The notes: generated by a model from the letters alone, not told the origin. 64,000 nucleotides of DNA from Sphagnum compactum (GCA_965153455.1 OZ234503.1:2666001-2730000); one strand, 5' to 3'. Positions 35,518 through 49,371 are shown, counted from the stretch's first letter. A program made the numbers and translations.

Positions 35518-38500
35518 ATGGAGAGAAGTGACAGCCATGATTCGGCTTCGACGCTCGAGGGAGACAACAACGCTATGGAGAAGTCGATGGACAAAGAAGC
35601 CGCCACGCAGGCAGTGCAAGTTGCTCTCAACATCAGGCCACTCATCGCACAGGAGCGCAGCCAAGGCTGCAAGGATTGTATCAGAGTAGTGCCTCGTGAA
35701 CCGCAGGTTGTTCCGCCTCTCGAGAATCTCTCTTTCCCGTCTTCTCTTCACTTGCTTTGTGTAATCCTTCTACGAGGTGCTGAATGCGGGGAACTGTTGT
35801 CTTTTTGTGCATCTCTTCTTCGAGATTTTGCCCACTATATAAGAAGAAGGTGATGAGAGAAGAGCTCCATCTCGTTTTGCAGGTGCAAATTGGGAGTCAT
35901 TCTTTCACTTTTGACCACGTCTTTGGAAGCACAGGCATACCGTTGGCAGAAATCTATGACCGCTGTGTCGCACCTCTCGTCGATGGCTTGTTTCACGGCT
36001 ACAATGCAACTGTGCTGGCTTATGGACAGGCATGATCCTCAACATACCTGTGTCAAAAATGCTCACTCAAACTCTCTCTCCTGTGAATGCTTCTCTGAAG
36101 ATAAGTTCTTCACGAAAATGATCTCCTCTCAATATGAGAGAGATCAATCAACTGATCTGTATGTATGGTTGTGGGAGAGCTGCAGACAGGATCAGGGAAG
36201 ACATACACAATGGGAACAGGATACAAGGTGGGAGGAAGCTCAGAGGGAGTCATTCCTAAGGTCATGGAGACCATTTTCAGAAAGGTTGAGACCCTCAAGG
36301 CAAAATCTGATTTTCAACTACGGGTTTCTTTCATCGAGGTAAGCAGACATTGGTTGAGACATTTGGAATTGCTATCCTCTAGGCAAGTATTTTGCAGAAG
36401 AGGGTCTTTGCACCAGGTTTTCCCCACAGAGTGTGCTTGACTGCAGATCTGTTTGTTCATGAAAAATCCTCACAGTTAGAAAACCCCTTGTATTACAGAT
36501 ATTGAAAGAGGAAGTGCATGATCTTCTGGACCCAAATCCTCCAACAGAAATTGTGAATGGTGGACATGGTGGAGGCACTAGTGCACCTCCCTTTGGAGGA
36601 GGATCAAAGATTGGAACCATGAAACCACCGATACAAATCAGAGAGACAAGCAATGGGGGCATTACCCTGGCTGGTGTGACTGAGTCTGATGTCAATAGCT
36701 TGAATGAAATGGCAACCTGTTTGGAAACAGGATCTCTCTGTCGTGCAACAGGAAGCACCAACATGAATTCAAGCTCCAGGTCAGTGTCTTGTGTACCCTC
36801 TTATGAGGATCATGGAGTGGAGGTGGTGTGGATCACTAGGGTGTTGCTAATGATCTGGTTTTTGGTTTCTGTTGTTGTCCTGTTCAGTCGATCACATGCA
36901 ATCTTCACCATAACAGTAGAGCAGCGGCGCAAATGGGATATGGCTCCAACAAGCAGTGCTCTAATGGAGGACTGTGGAGAGGATTATCTGTGCGCAAAGC
37001 TCCACCTTGTTGATCTTGCTGGCTCAGAACGGGCGAAAAGAACAGGGGCTGATGGGCTCCGTTTCAAAGAAGGTTTGAGCTTGAAAGTACATTTATTTCT
37101 TCTCTTCCAATTCTTTGTCTCAATTCCAGATTGATTGTTCCCATCTCAACTAAATCCATTTACCCTCTCTGATTTTCTTGCAGGCATTCACATTAACAAG
37201 GGATTGCTAGCCCTTGGAAATGTGATCAGTGCTTTGGGTGATGACAAGAAGCGCAAAGAGGGGGGGCATGTTCCGTACAGAGACAGTAAACTGACTCGAC
37301 TTTTGCAGGTGAGTCAAGCTTTGGGAATAATTGTTTCCCATGCTCTCTGTCAGGCTTGATTTCAGCTAGGAATTCCCAGATTAGACTTCTCCCATAGAAC
37401 TCAAACACAGGCACTTTGACCTGGGCTATTAATCTACTTTGACTTGCAAGGCAGATAATGGAGTTATTGTAGGTTTTCATGTGGCAATCGTAAATCCTTG
37501 CAGGATTCTTTGGGTGGTAACAGCAGAACAGTTATGATTGGTGAGTACTTTTTCCAAATTCTATTATTCATGCACCTTGTGTGTGTAATCCTGCTACATA
37601 CCAGTGACAATTTCAATTTGTTCAAGCAGGACCCATTGTTACTATATTGTCTGAAAGTCTACTAAATTTTCTTCAACGGGCCATGTAGCTTGTGTGAGTC
37701 CAGCAGATTCAAATGCTGAAGAGACACTGAATACTCTCAAGTATGCCAATCGTGCTCGCAACATCCAGAACAAACCCACAGTATGTATTTCCAATCAAGA
37801 GTGGCAATGCTTTCTTCTGGCTGCATGGTGTGAATTGGAGTTTTGGTTTTTCATTTGTCATGTGCTGAAGGGGACTTTCTGGTATGAATGTTTCAATAGT
37901 TCCATATCATGACCCTAAAGTTGGTTTTTTCCTGTAATCTGCGAATTAATCTGCATCGTCTGAAGTCTTTGCTTGGAAACTGGAGTCTTTGCCTGTTTCT
38001 GTTGTCATGGTTCTTCTAAGTTGGACTGCAAAGATGAATTTCCCTGAGCTGTGTATTGCAGGTCAACCGGGATCCAATGGCTGCTGAGATGCAGCACATT
38101 CGACAGCAACTGGAGATTGCACAGGCAGAGCTTATGTGTGCACGTGCAGGAGGTCCATCTTCTGCAGATATACAGGTGCAGAGTTAGTGATATCACCAAT
38201 AATATTCTTGTAGTAAGAAGTTGAGCTAGTCAATCAACAGATTGTGTACTTTGAACTTCTGATGAAGTTGCTGGCAGTCCAAAAACTCTCTTCTGGGATG
38301 CAGAAGCTGGTGTGTGTTCCTCAAATACTGCTGAACTAGGAATTGTCTCCTTTTTGAAGATTTTATCAAATCCATGGAGTTAAATGCAGCTGCTTTCTGA
38401 AAGTGTGCAGATGCTCAAACAGAAGGTTGTCTGGTTGGAGGCTAGCAATATAGACCTTCACAGACAGCTGGAGGATTCTCGCATCCAACTCGACAAAGTG

Positions 38501-41500
38501 ACACAGAAGGTGGTGGATTCACAGGTATTTTACATGAGAGTCTTGGGACAGTGGTCAAGAGGCTTTAAGGGGATAAAATTTCAAAGTATCTGAATAGGTG
38601 TCAATTCTTGGTTCTTTGTGTGTAGGTTAACAGAGACAAGCTCCAGCTCAAACTTGACCAACTGCGAGCTGGGAAGACATTCGATGAACTAGATGGAGAG
38701 GATGAAGTAAAGGTGGCCCTTCGACAACCAAAGAGCCTTTATCAAGGCTTTATCTGTCCTAGAGGCTAAAAGGCTTAATCTGTCCTATCAGGGCTTTTTG
38801 TCTGTCCTACTAGAGTTCTGGATTCTAAAGGCATGTAGTTGCATCCCTGTTTTGTACTGAAGTATGATCCTTGTTGTGCAGACTGACAACTTGCTCAAGA
38901 ATTACGTAACAAAGATACAGGAACTGGAGGTTCAGTTGCAGCAAATGCAGGCTTCAAGGGTCCAGCCAATAAATTTATCTAGGCCACTTTCTTGTCTTTC
39001 ATCCCACTGTCTGGGAAACAATGGCTCAGAGGAAGAGTTTGGGGCTGTTGGTGGAGCCCCATCAAGTGAGATTCCACTGTTTTCATCACAGTCAGTTTGG
39101 CAGTGGATCATTTCTGAGATACTGAATTGCACATTATACAAATAACTGATATTTCTGCAGGGACCATGATCCTGTCATTGCTCAATTTGGAGCGGGGATG
39201 AGTTGTTTTCTAGTCTAAAAATGCCACTACCATCATAATTGGTGAAGTGACTGTTTGCAGGTGAAGCTTCTGGTGCAGCTGAGGCAGAGGCGGAGGCCAA
39301 GGAATGGGAGCACACAATGTTGCAAGAAAATCTGGATAAAGAGCTGCAGGAGCTTAACAAGCGTCTTGAGCAGAAGGAGGTAAGTTCAACTACACCTATA
39401 CTACACACCTTTCTAGCATGCTTTGTGCTAAATTTTTATGTACCTAAACATGAATGGAGTGATCTTGCAGGCTGAGATGAAATCATTTACCAAGCCTGAA
39501 ACAGTAGTCTTGAAGCAGCATTTTGAAAGGAAACTCCTAGAACTGGAGGAGGAGAAGAAATCCCTGCAGGTATTTTCTGTGCCCTTACATTACATATGGG
39601 ATTTGGACTCAAGGTGGACATTCATATCTCTATAGAAGATAGTCAACCTAGAGGAGCCTCCTCTTTAGAGCAGGAACACAATATTGGGATGTATCTGACT
39701 TGGCCATATGCTTTAAAGTTCAAAGTTGTGATATATTTGAGAGTGACCTTGATTGTGCAGGGGGAGAGAGACTCACTCATGGCCGAACTTGAGTCATTAG
39801 CGACCACAACAGATGAAAACACACAAAAGCTGCAGGAGACATACAAGAACAAGCTGAAACAGCTGGAGGCCCAGGTATGAATACCCACTCTCCTGACAAT
39901 AACAGCACAGTAAGAGCAGCTAACTACCATACCTGTTTTGGCATGATTTATTTCAGTTACATTACATTGATATCACCACTGTTCTTGTTGGCCACAGATT
40001 GCAGACTTGAAAAAGAAGCAGGAGAATCAATCTCAACTTCTTCGGCAAAAGCAGCGTAGTGATGAAGCTGCTAAGCGGTTGCAGGAGGAAATTCAACGTA
40101 TTAAAACACATAAGGTAGCAGGCTCCCCATGGACTAGATATTTAAGGCAGCAGTTGTCAATTAAACATGTTATCAGACAAGAAAATTTGATTTTGCTAAT
40201 TAATATGCCAACCCTTGCACTAGGATGAGGTTTGAAGGGGAAGGTGTCCTAAGTTTGTTTGAGTTGTAATTGACAGGTGCAATTGCAGCAAAAGATGAAG
40301 CAAGAGTCAGAGCAGTTCCGGGCATGGAAGGGGCAGAGAGAAAAGGAGGTTCTGCAGGTTGGTGCAACTGGGTTACAATGCTCGTCCAGGGCTCCTGGCC
40401 CATGCATAATCTTTAAAGGGAGTTTAAAGCCTGTCAATGTCTGGCAGTTTGCATCCAATTGTCCATTATCTTATCTCAGGCTATCCTCATACTGGGAAAA
40501 CTGCTTTTGGATTTTGCATGGCAGCTTCGGAAGGAAGGCCGTCGAAATGTGTATGAGATGCACAAACTTCAGGCTCTGCATCAGCGTCAGAAAATGGTAT
40601 CCCCATCCACCCTCGCTGGAATGGCAAGTTGTGTGGTGATGGAATGGACTTAATGTGGTGAGGGAATAGGAAAACTGAATGAAAGCATGAGCACATTCCA
40701 TTTGAATGTAGATTAATATATATTCACAAGATAAAAAGGAAAGAGTTGCGAATTGAGTACACTAACTCAACAGAAATTCAAATGTTATGATGCAGGTTCT
40801 GCAACGTAAGTCAGAAGAGGCTGCTGCAGCCACTCGGCGTCTCAAGGAGGTTCTAGAAGCACGGAAATCTACAAAAGAACATGCTTCCAATGGTGAGTCC
40901 TCTCTTTTTCTCTGTTTGTTGTCGTGTGACTGAGGTTGCAGGGAAAGAATGGATCCAGTCCTGGAACACTGGATTTATATGTTCAACTGGATTTGGCTTG
41001 TAGTGAAGTCATCTGCTTCTTCTAATGTATCTGTTGTAGGTACTCTTGGAGACCAGAAAATATTTTACTTCTAGAAGAGAAAAGCAGATGGCACTAATCT
41101 TGGCATGAATGAATCTTGCAGGAGTTCCCAACATCAATGGCTCTGGTGCTCAGGTCCAAACCCAAAACTTCTGGCCAAACATGAAAAATTACTCTTGCAT
41201 TTGTTTCACAACAGCAGCATGACATAATCAGATTGTCCTTCACTGCAAAGCAAGCAGACAGGGCTTATGCGTTTTGATTTTTGTGCAGAATGAGAAAAGT
41301 TTACAGCAATGGCTGGACCAGGAGCTGGAAGTGGCTGTCCGTGTTCATGAAGTTCGCTCAGCATATGAAAAACAAATGGAAGAGTAAGCAGGAACACTCC
41401 CGCAGATTATTTTTGCAGTTCTTGAGATTCACAGCTTTTGTGAAGACCTAACAGAACTTTTTGTGGCCGCACAGACGGGCAGCTATGGCTAAGGAGGTTG

Positions 41501-44266
41501 CAGAGCTTAGACAAGAAGAAGAGAAGTCATCAAGTGATGTTGATGATGATGTTACATCGAGGTAAATCTTCCTGCAGATCAGTCATATTGTGGGCTATTT
41601 GACAGATTGTTGTAATCATCACTTTGTAATTGATCCTGTAGGCACACAGCCAAGTCTGTTGCAGAATGAACTATAAACTCCATCAAACCATCCTGAGGTT
41701 ACTGTGCAGAGTGGGGACCTTTTGCCCTAAAAAACTATTAACATGTGCAGGGCTGCGATGGATAAGGCAGCTGCCTCTACTGCAAGAACTGATCGCATAA
41801 ACATGCTTGAAAGCTTACTAACGGCATCTTCCAGTACGCTCGTGGCTATGTCAGTCCAGCTTTCTGAAGCTGAGGAACGTGAGAGAACTTGCAATGGACG
41901 GGCTCGATGGCAAAACCTGCGCTCCATGGGTGATGCTAAGACTCTGTTGCACCTAATGTTCAATGTTGCTTCCCTATCCAGGTATGTAAATAATGCTGTC
42001 AGTTCTAGTTGGTGTGTACTTTTGTAAGCTGGAGCTTCTGACCTTTCTTATGAATTTGTCCATTGGGGATAGGTGCTTTATCCTGACTAGACCTGGACAT
42101 TTGTTACACCAGGTGTCAATTGCGAGACACCGAAGAAGAGGGCAAGGAACTGAAGGACAAGCTTGCAGAGTTGGAAGATGTCTTGAGACAAAGTGAAGCC
42201 CATAGGCAGGAGCTTGACCAGGAACTTCTCAAGAAAGACCAACAAGTTGCTGCACTCCTGGATGCACAAACCAAGGTTTGTTTTCACATAGACTCTGGTC
42301 AGCTGCAGTTGTGGTAGGTGCAAATTCTTGAATCTGTGTGACCATCTTAACATAAAAATGAAAGAGAGAAACTCAGAGATCAGAGTTTTGCAATGTACAA
42401 CAGGCTTGGGTGTTCAGCATGGTACATACGCTGATGTTCTTGCACAGTACCGAGTGCCTAATCAGTTGCCTAATTTTGCAAGTGTTTGCAGGCTGGTGAA
42501 GCTGGAATAAAGCACTATATCCAGAAGATGTCTGGTCTCACGAAGCGGAGACAATCATCTGCTGAGAATCCATTTGGGGACTCTGATTCTGGGGCTGATG
42601 GATACCCTTATTCACTTCGGAAGGCAAGTCTTTGTCTCTGCTGTTTTAGATCTTGTTTTAGAGAGTAGAACAAATCTGGTCACCTTTGTCTCATGAGCAC
42701 CCTGCAAAATGAATCTGAGAAAGGACAACCTTGAAGAAGAAGGAAACTGATGAAGTTTTGGGTGCCTGTACTTTTGCAGGGGTCACGGTGGACTCATCAA
42801 CGTGAAAGCGACCAGGAATGGGATTCGGACTTGGAGCTTTCTGAAGGCGAGTCCGATGAGGATTGGTTGGATGTACAGAGAATGCGTGCTGCTCGCAAAA
42901 TTCGATCAGGGACAAGTGGTGCTCAAGAAGCAGCACACAAGCCATTGGTTAAGAGGAAATTAAGCGGAAGTAGTAGTGATGGTGAGGGAGCCAGCAAGAA
43001 GCCTTTGAGAGATGTGGATTCATTTGCAAGAAACCAGGCAGCCGACAACACGCAGCTCACAGAACAACAGCCAATAGCCTCCTTGAATGGCCAATGCTGT
43101 TCTTGTAGTCAAAGTTCGAGCTGCAAAACGAAGAAATGTGCATGCAAGGCTGCGGGTGCTCTTTGTGGACCTGAATGTCGATGCAAATTGGAGCGATGCG
43201 CAAACCGAGGAGGAGAATCTATGATGATGCCGGATGCGGCAGCAGCTCTGGGATCATCTCAAGGGGATGTTGCCATTGGAATCGCACCGATCTGGGAGGA
43301 AGGGGAGCATCGATCTCATGTCGGAATTCTGGATGAGGTAGAGGCAGGTGCAAGAAGGGCAGAGAGAGCTATGGTTTCTCAAGCGGCTAGTTTGCTTGAG
43401 ACAGCCTGCAAAGACGTGATGAAGAATGGTGATGAGAGGCAAGGAGGCTTACAAGAGGAGGAACAATTGGTCCCAGGTGAAGAAGATGGTGAAAAAGTAC
43501 AAGCGCGTCGGCCACTCGCTGACGTCGGAAACATCAAGGTTCATATCTTCACTGCTTTCCTTTCCTTTACGTTACGTGCATTTCAAAATCTGTAACAACT
43601 GACTGGCAAAGTACATTGCAGAAAGATAGTACATTTCTTAATGCTGACAAGATTTTGGATGTCCTTCAGCTTTCTGGAAAGCAAGCAAAACCGAAACGAA
43701 AGCTGCAGCGGCGAGCTCTTGTTCAACTAGTTCAAGTTCCACGAGAATCAGAACCTCCATCTGATGAGAATCCTGTAGTAGTGTCAGCCGCACCAGCTAT
43801 ACTTTCTTCAGCCACTGCTACTACTACTACTACTACAACTACTACTACCCCTTCATTAGTTCCTGCCGCTGCTCCTCTGTTTGTCTCACAGGCGCCCATC
43901 CCATTGCCTAATACCCAACAAGTGCAGCAACAACACTCAGGGTCAAATCACAATAACATCTCATCTCGAATGCTTCCCAGTAATTATCAACCACCAAAAC
44001 TGGCGAGTCCTCAAGCAAGTCCATTGAGGTCACGACACAACACCCTTCTTACAGGTGGAGACTCCTTTAGGTCAAGACAAAACCCTGTTGCTGCGGCTGC
44101 TGCTAGTGGTGAAATGATGAAGCAAAATGTTGGAGTTTCAGGTGCAAGCTCGAGTCAGCAACAACCTGGAGGAGGAATCAAAAAGAAGGAGAGCAGTATT
44201 CCTGGTCCAGCAACAAAGCATGAGAAAGAGAACATTCGCTCAACACTCAAGGATGCTCGACGCTAA
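35518..44266 (+). CDS. KIN4: Kinesin-4 family motor (KIF4/FRA1-type chromokinesin) with C-terminal CXC domain
   Basis: Twenty-seven exons encode 1523 aa: 35518-35706, 35883-36029, 36186-36338, 36499-36779, 36888-37072, 37184-37308, 37504-37540, 37689-37780, 38062-38175, 38390-38524, 38626-38712, 38882-39065, 39261-39379, 39471-39569, 39761-39874, 39998-40114, 40277-40357, 40525-40596, 40796-40892, 41122-41153, 41289-41383, 41475-41561, 41751-41981, 42113-42275, 42492-42623, 42780-43538 and 43622-44266. All phases agree. The N-terminal motor (about residues 33-400) has VALNIRPL, the P-loop [14 protein letters not shown] split by intron 2, switch I SSRSH, switch II DLAGSER and the YANRARNI neck. 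A Gly-rich loop insertion lies in exon 4. Long coiled coils fill residues ~410-1040. An acidic segment ([13 protein letters not shown]) precedes a Cys-rich CXC domain at about residues 1161-1200 (43094-43205). The tail is Ser/Thr/Pro-rich with a poly-Thr run. Introns 2 and 25 use GC donors. Expected role: plus-end motor for microtubule organisation in division or wall deposition. Confidence 0.93.
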
Positions 44267-45839
44267 CACTCATCATCCTCATCAAGCCTCTTCTCAAAAC
44301 CAGGTTCTTCATTGGATTTTCTAGCATGTATGAAGTCCAGAAGCATACAGACCTCGATTTTTGAGCTCCAGATCTCTGAGTTCTGGGTTCTGGGACTAAA
44401 ACTAAAGTCCCAGATCCTGAGGGGTCTACAACCCAATTCCTGAATTTTAGGGCTTTTTAGCTTTAGCTTTTCTCTATGTTGCTCATAGAGTTCTTAAGTC
44501 TCTTTCCAACAATCAATCCAGGTGGTAGCTGAGAAACATAAACACCCAAGTGAATTTCTCACTAGATTTGCTGTAGATTGCAAATCTTTGTGCAAAATTT
44601 CCATTAACCACTATTAAAGATTGAAGACCAAAGAATGCATTGCAGTTTCATGGTCTCTCACAGTGATATTTCTGTACTGTCTGTTTGCTTACAAGTTCAT
44701 TAGATGATGGTTCTTCACTGTTCTCTCTGTTGCTCCTCTGTAGTCTCTTTCTGGCCCTTTTGTTGCACAAGAGTGAATTTTCTCACTAGATCTACCATAG
44801 TAGGTCTTTGGTGAGAACCCTAAACTCTCAATGTGATTGAAGCCCAAAAGTGTTGCAGTTCTCTTTCATCATTTTTGGAACTTAAACATGTTCTCAGATG
44901 ATGATATGTTGCTATTGTTCTTTCTGACTGTAGCTATCAAGTATGTTCACATAAGTTCACAGCGGGGATACAAGTCTTTCTAAGTTGAATTTTTTTTTGA
45001 ACCATGGATGCTGAAGTGCAAAATTATGACTGAAAATTATGACACAGTATGATTCTTGGAGGAGCATTACGGCATTCATTTCCCATTGTATTTATTAGTT
45101 CTGTTCATTTGATAAATCTTTGTTGGCATTAACTTTTTATATTACTATCTCAGAAAGAAATTGCAATTCACACTCCTCACTGCTCAATGAAAAATATTCC
45201 CTTTCTTCATGCTTACTATCTAACAAAGAAAATGCAAGTCATGTTTAGAAATTCCCCTCACTGTAAAGAAGAAATATCCACCTTCATATTCCTCAATGCC
45301 AGAAAGAAATAAAACTCTCATGAAACGCTCGTGAGTTAGAAACGAAGTCAAAAACTTTGATTCAACTCGATTGTTGAATCATAAGCAAGACTTCTTCCAG
45401 ACAAAGACTTGCAGAACCTGGGAAGAAAAGCATCACACAGAAGGGAAGAACCAAAAAGCTACTTTCATAATAATACAACACACAAAGAAAAGTGAAAGAG
45501 TGTATATGTATCTTGTGAAGAAATTTGCAATCATGATTATCATATTCTTCAATGCCAAAGAAAATAAGTTTAGTTGATATTTCTACATCACAAAGACATT
45601 TGCAATCATTTTCATACTCAATGCCAAAGAAAAATGGGTCATTTGATATTTGCTATCTTGCAAAGAAATTGCTTGCAATCAGGTTCATATTCCTCAGTGC
45701 CAAGAAAGATGTTTTGGCAATTAACACATTTGCAAGAAAGACTATGGAAGTAGGAAAAAAGCTCACAACCAGTGTGATCGAAAGCTGGGAATAAGAAAAC
45801 CACATTCTGACAAAAGTGAACTAGAGCCTTTTTGTCTCT
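44267..45839. other. Convergent 3' regions of kinesin and RPL12
   Basis: About 1.6 kb between the two stop codons. It holds the 3' UTRs of both genes and AT-rich DNA with repeated tcaatgccaaagaaaa-like phrases at about 45290-45720. No additional gene was recognised. Confidence 0.5.
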
Positions 45840-46848
45840 CTACTCTGGGATCTCTACCTCACCTTCATCAATTTCTTTCTGCAAGTCTTTGGGGTCTTTG
45901 CCATCAACCGTGCAGCCAACAGAAACACAGGTGCCAAGGATTTCCTTTACCGTTCCTGACAAGTTCTTTGCCATAGACCTGGGGGCCATGATTTTGGCAA
46001 TCTCAGTGACATCCTCAAGAGAAATGTTGCCATTGTGCTTAATATTCTTCACCTTCTTACGATCCCTCTCAGGTTCTTTAAGAGATTTGATCACCAACGC
46101 TGCAGCACTTGGGACCACCTCTACTTTAGCCTGCCAACCCATGCATACATGTGCAAAAACAAACAGAATCAGAGGATACTTACAGATGCTGTTCAGGTTG
46201 ATGAAAAGGATTTCACAGCATTTGTGAATGTCCAACGACCTTGACACATCTTTGGAATGCATCCACATTCCTCCAAATGCTGGATGCACTCTCATCACAT
46301 CAGAAGCACTGCTGACAAGCAAGTTCACAACAAAAGTGAGTGATGGGAATTGGGAGATTGGGAAAGGGGGAGTGTTGTTACCTGTCTGTTTTGCACTGTC
46401 AACTTAACAGTCACGCGGAGACCTTTCCAGTCTCTAGCAGTTTCCTTGGCTATATCTTCTCCTACCTTCTTAGGGGAAAGTCCCAGCGGACCGATTTTGG
46501 GAGCCAGCGACGAGGCTGCACCCACCTCTCCTCCTGTCCACAATCAAATCAACGGCGCAAAAATCTGAATAAGCCCGACCTTGGACTACTTACCCTCATA
46601 CAAAAAACCCTAATAAGCACTTACTCACTCACTCACTCACTTCTTCCTAGAAACTTGCACTCTCTCAACTCATTGCTTCTGTATCACTGAAGAAAACCAG
46701 ATAGAAAGAAAAACCCATGAAGAAAAAATCCAGAGGCACGTGAGCAAAGAGAGATAGTAGGGAGAGAAAGAGAATGCGAGGCGCGACACATACCAGTAAC
46801 TCTTACATAGACTTCCACAACTTGGGAGGGATCCAACTTGGGCGGCAT
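45840..46848 (-). CDS. RPL12: 60S ribosomal protein L12 (uL11 family)
   Basis: Minus-strand exons are 46848-46794, 46533-46382 and 46130-45840 (165 aa, GT-AG introns, phases 1 and 0). The protein starts [20 protein letters not shown], the eukaryotic L12 opening. It continues through [20 protein letters not shown] (the uL11 N-terminal rRNA/translation-factor contact region) and ends with [40 protein letters not shown] and DEGEVEIPE. Length equals the usual 165-166 aa. It is part of the GTPase-associated stalk base of the 60S subunit. The gene is convergent with kinesin. A telo-box lies about 180 bp upstream of the start codon, typical of plant ribosomal protein promoters. No defect seen. Confidence 0.97.
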
Positions 46849-47027
46849 CTTTGCTACTGCTGCTGCTGTCGCAGCGTCAGCAGATCAAAGCTTCTATCTC
46901 AGATCTCCTCAAAGAAAGCTTCACTGGAGTGAAAGTGCAAACAATCTCAGCGCAACAAGAGAGGAAAAAAGAAGCGCCGACGCGCCTCTTGTGCTCCGTC
47001 TCTCTCTCTCTCTCTCCCCCCTTTGAT

Positions 47028-47036
47028 TTAGGGTTT
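47028..47036 (-). promoter_or_regulatory. Telo-box (AAACCCTAA) in RPL12 promoter
   Basis: ttagggttt on the plus strand reads aaaccctaa on the RPL12 strand, about 180 bp before its ATG. A (TC)n tract at about 47001-47016 lies between it and the gene. A second aaaccctaa is on the plus strand inside RPL12 intron 1 (about 46607). Telo-boxes are known elements of plant translation-machinery promoters; activity here is inferred from position. Confidence 0.6.
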
Positions 47037-47039
47037 TCC

Positions 47040-49371
47040 CGGTTCTCATATTTCCCGGTTATCAATCACGTTCCCATATGAAGTTCCCGGCGGGTTACCG
47101 CTCGAACAGAACCTTCAAGGAAGCGCGACAGCAACAGTTGGGTTTTTCTTTTCATATTTGTGATGGAGCTGAACTGGCGATCATCCATAATATAGTTTAG
47201 CCAAATTTGGCTATGAACAGGATTTGGATGTAAAAGAGTTTAAGATTCCTTCAAAAAAAATTTGCTACATACTAGAACCCAATAGAGGAATATGGCGATG
47301 TTTCAAAAAAAAAAAAATTAATTTAGAATTGTGGCGTTTAGAAAACCAAAAAAACACATTTTTTTAGCCATTAAAAATTTTCTTTTAGCCAGAAAAAAAA
47401 AGGCTGGGGCACTAATTCCCAACCCATTTTGGGTTAGTGCTCGCCAGGGCAGCAGCAAAAACTGGGCAGGTCCAGAAAGGAGGAGTCATGTGTAGGGTAA
47501 CTCATGAGGACCAGGGTGTTATACCTTGAGTAAAGCATTGGCATAATTATATTTACAAAAAAAAAATCAGTGAAAAATATAGGGTAAAAAATGTTGGATA
47601 TCAATATCCTATAAAGCTTTTTTTTTTTCAAGTTATTTTTAATATTAGATATTTATGTTTTTTTATGCACAATTAATTTTTGGAACTATGAGATACATAT
47701 AGATCAAATTAAATATCTAATTGCATGTGATGTTCATCCCAATTATGGTAGAAGTAACATTTGCATGGGATGATGATCTTTTTTGCATGCAATGTTCATG
47801 ATAAACCTTCACTTTGTAGTACTTTATAATGATGTAAACACAAGAACCGTCCCTTCATAGTCTTGGGATCTATGTATGTTTAGATTCATGATAACATTCA
47901 TTTTGGACTTCATGATGGGTAAAGCTCTCACTTGATGAGGGACAAACCCAAACCACCTCATCTTTGACCCCCTAATTTGAGAATGGCCACGTATTGGGGC
48001 TTGGGCTTTATCTTACTTGTAATACTTAAGGCCACTTTAGACAAGGGTCTAGGGATCAAAATCCTAAGGACTAATTTGAACCAAATTGAACCTTAAGTTG
48101 GACCAATTCTTCATGTTGGAAAAGACATTTTTCCTTAAGGTTCAACAAGTGTGTCTAAAGGCTTGGGGACCATTTCAAGGGTTCAATATCAAAAATGTGT
48201 GATTGACATGTGAGAGGATTAGGTTAACCTTTGGTATTTATTCTCTTCTTCCTTTCCTCCATGGTTTTGTTAATTTTTTGCTTTTGTTTTTTTAAAAATT
48301 CTTACTACACACAATGGATGAGCGCAGGCACAAACCATCGCAATTGTCTTTTTCTTTGGTGCTTTTCTTTGGAATGGATATTGGTTTAAACATTTTTTGT
48401 AAATTCAAATCCCTTTTCACTTGTGAATATTGGTGTTTCAACTTTTCATTTTTTGTCACACCTTTTGATTCATCTTCATCTCCTACATTTGAAAAGGCTG
48501 AAAATGCACTCTTTCTAACAATCACCTTGTAAGGATCCACAAGAAGAAGAGCCATGTCAACTTTAAAAATGGTCAAAAATGATGGAGTTGCAACAATATC
48601 CTCAATCCATAGCATGTCTTACATTCTCATAGAATTTGAACAACAAGGATAATAAAAAACAATGACAAAAAACAAAAAAATAAACAACCTTGGACTCTAG
48701 TTGACACTTTGGTTCTCCAAACATGAGCTCTCCTTTAAGCTCTTTTTTTGGATCCAAATCAATTGCTTTTGTCTCCAAATTGATGTTGTGTTAATAAGTT
48801 AAATCACAACTTGATTTGTCTTAGTCCTAGACCTCTATCTAAGGGCCTTGGAACCAATTTAAAGCTCTTGACCAATAGGAATGTTCGATTTCATTGGAGC
48901 TTGCTCCTTGAACCCTTGTTTCAAGTGGGCCTTAAAGAAATTTCTTAAAGGCATTTCGTGTAGCTGATTATCGCTCATAGGAAACGAGAAGGAACTTATG
49001 CCTATTCCTCGACAATGGAAACGATATTGCCTTTACTTACATGCATAAATCCTTCTCATTCTAAGGAGTAGATGTAAGAACCCTTGTGTGCCTTGTGATC
49101 CCCGTACTTATTTAGGAAGTTTAGAAGGGGTAAAAGCCCATGAGTGAGGTGACATTCCCAAAGCAATAAGCCAAGGCAATAGGGTAACCTACCATATCAC
49201 TAAACATTACCCATGACCAAACACTCAAATTGTTCACTACTTGAGGGGTAAGCAAATAAGAATAGCCTTGTGGTTCTTCATAGAACGCCCTAGTTGCGTC
49301 TAGCCTTGTTACCTTTTTCACCTTGCAACATTAGCCCTTGTGTATGTATATTCTTGATATGTTCCTAATTT
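47040..49371. other. Gene-free spacer
   Basis: AT-rich DNA with no recognised gene. A 107-residue Lys-rich frame on the minus strand at 48292-48615 has no family I can name and no supporting context. Confidence 0.45.

Noticed and set aside
35115-35672. Minus-strand 185-residue frame over the kinesin first exon
   Set aside because: Antisense to a well-supported coding exon and 5' UTR; no domain.
48292-48615. 107-residue minus-strand frame
   Set aside because: No recognisable motif, promoter or homologous feature; may be chance in AT-rich DNA.
49121-49321. Minus-strand frame containing DATRAFYEEPQGY, similar at a glance to a copia RT block
   Set aside because: It is on the opposite strand to the better copia-like stretch at 49372 and the similarity is too short.
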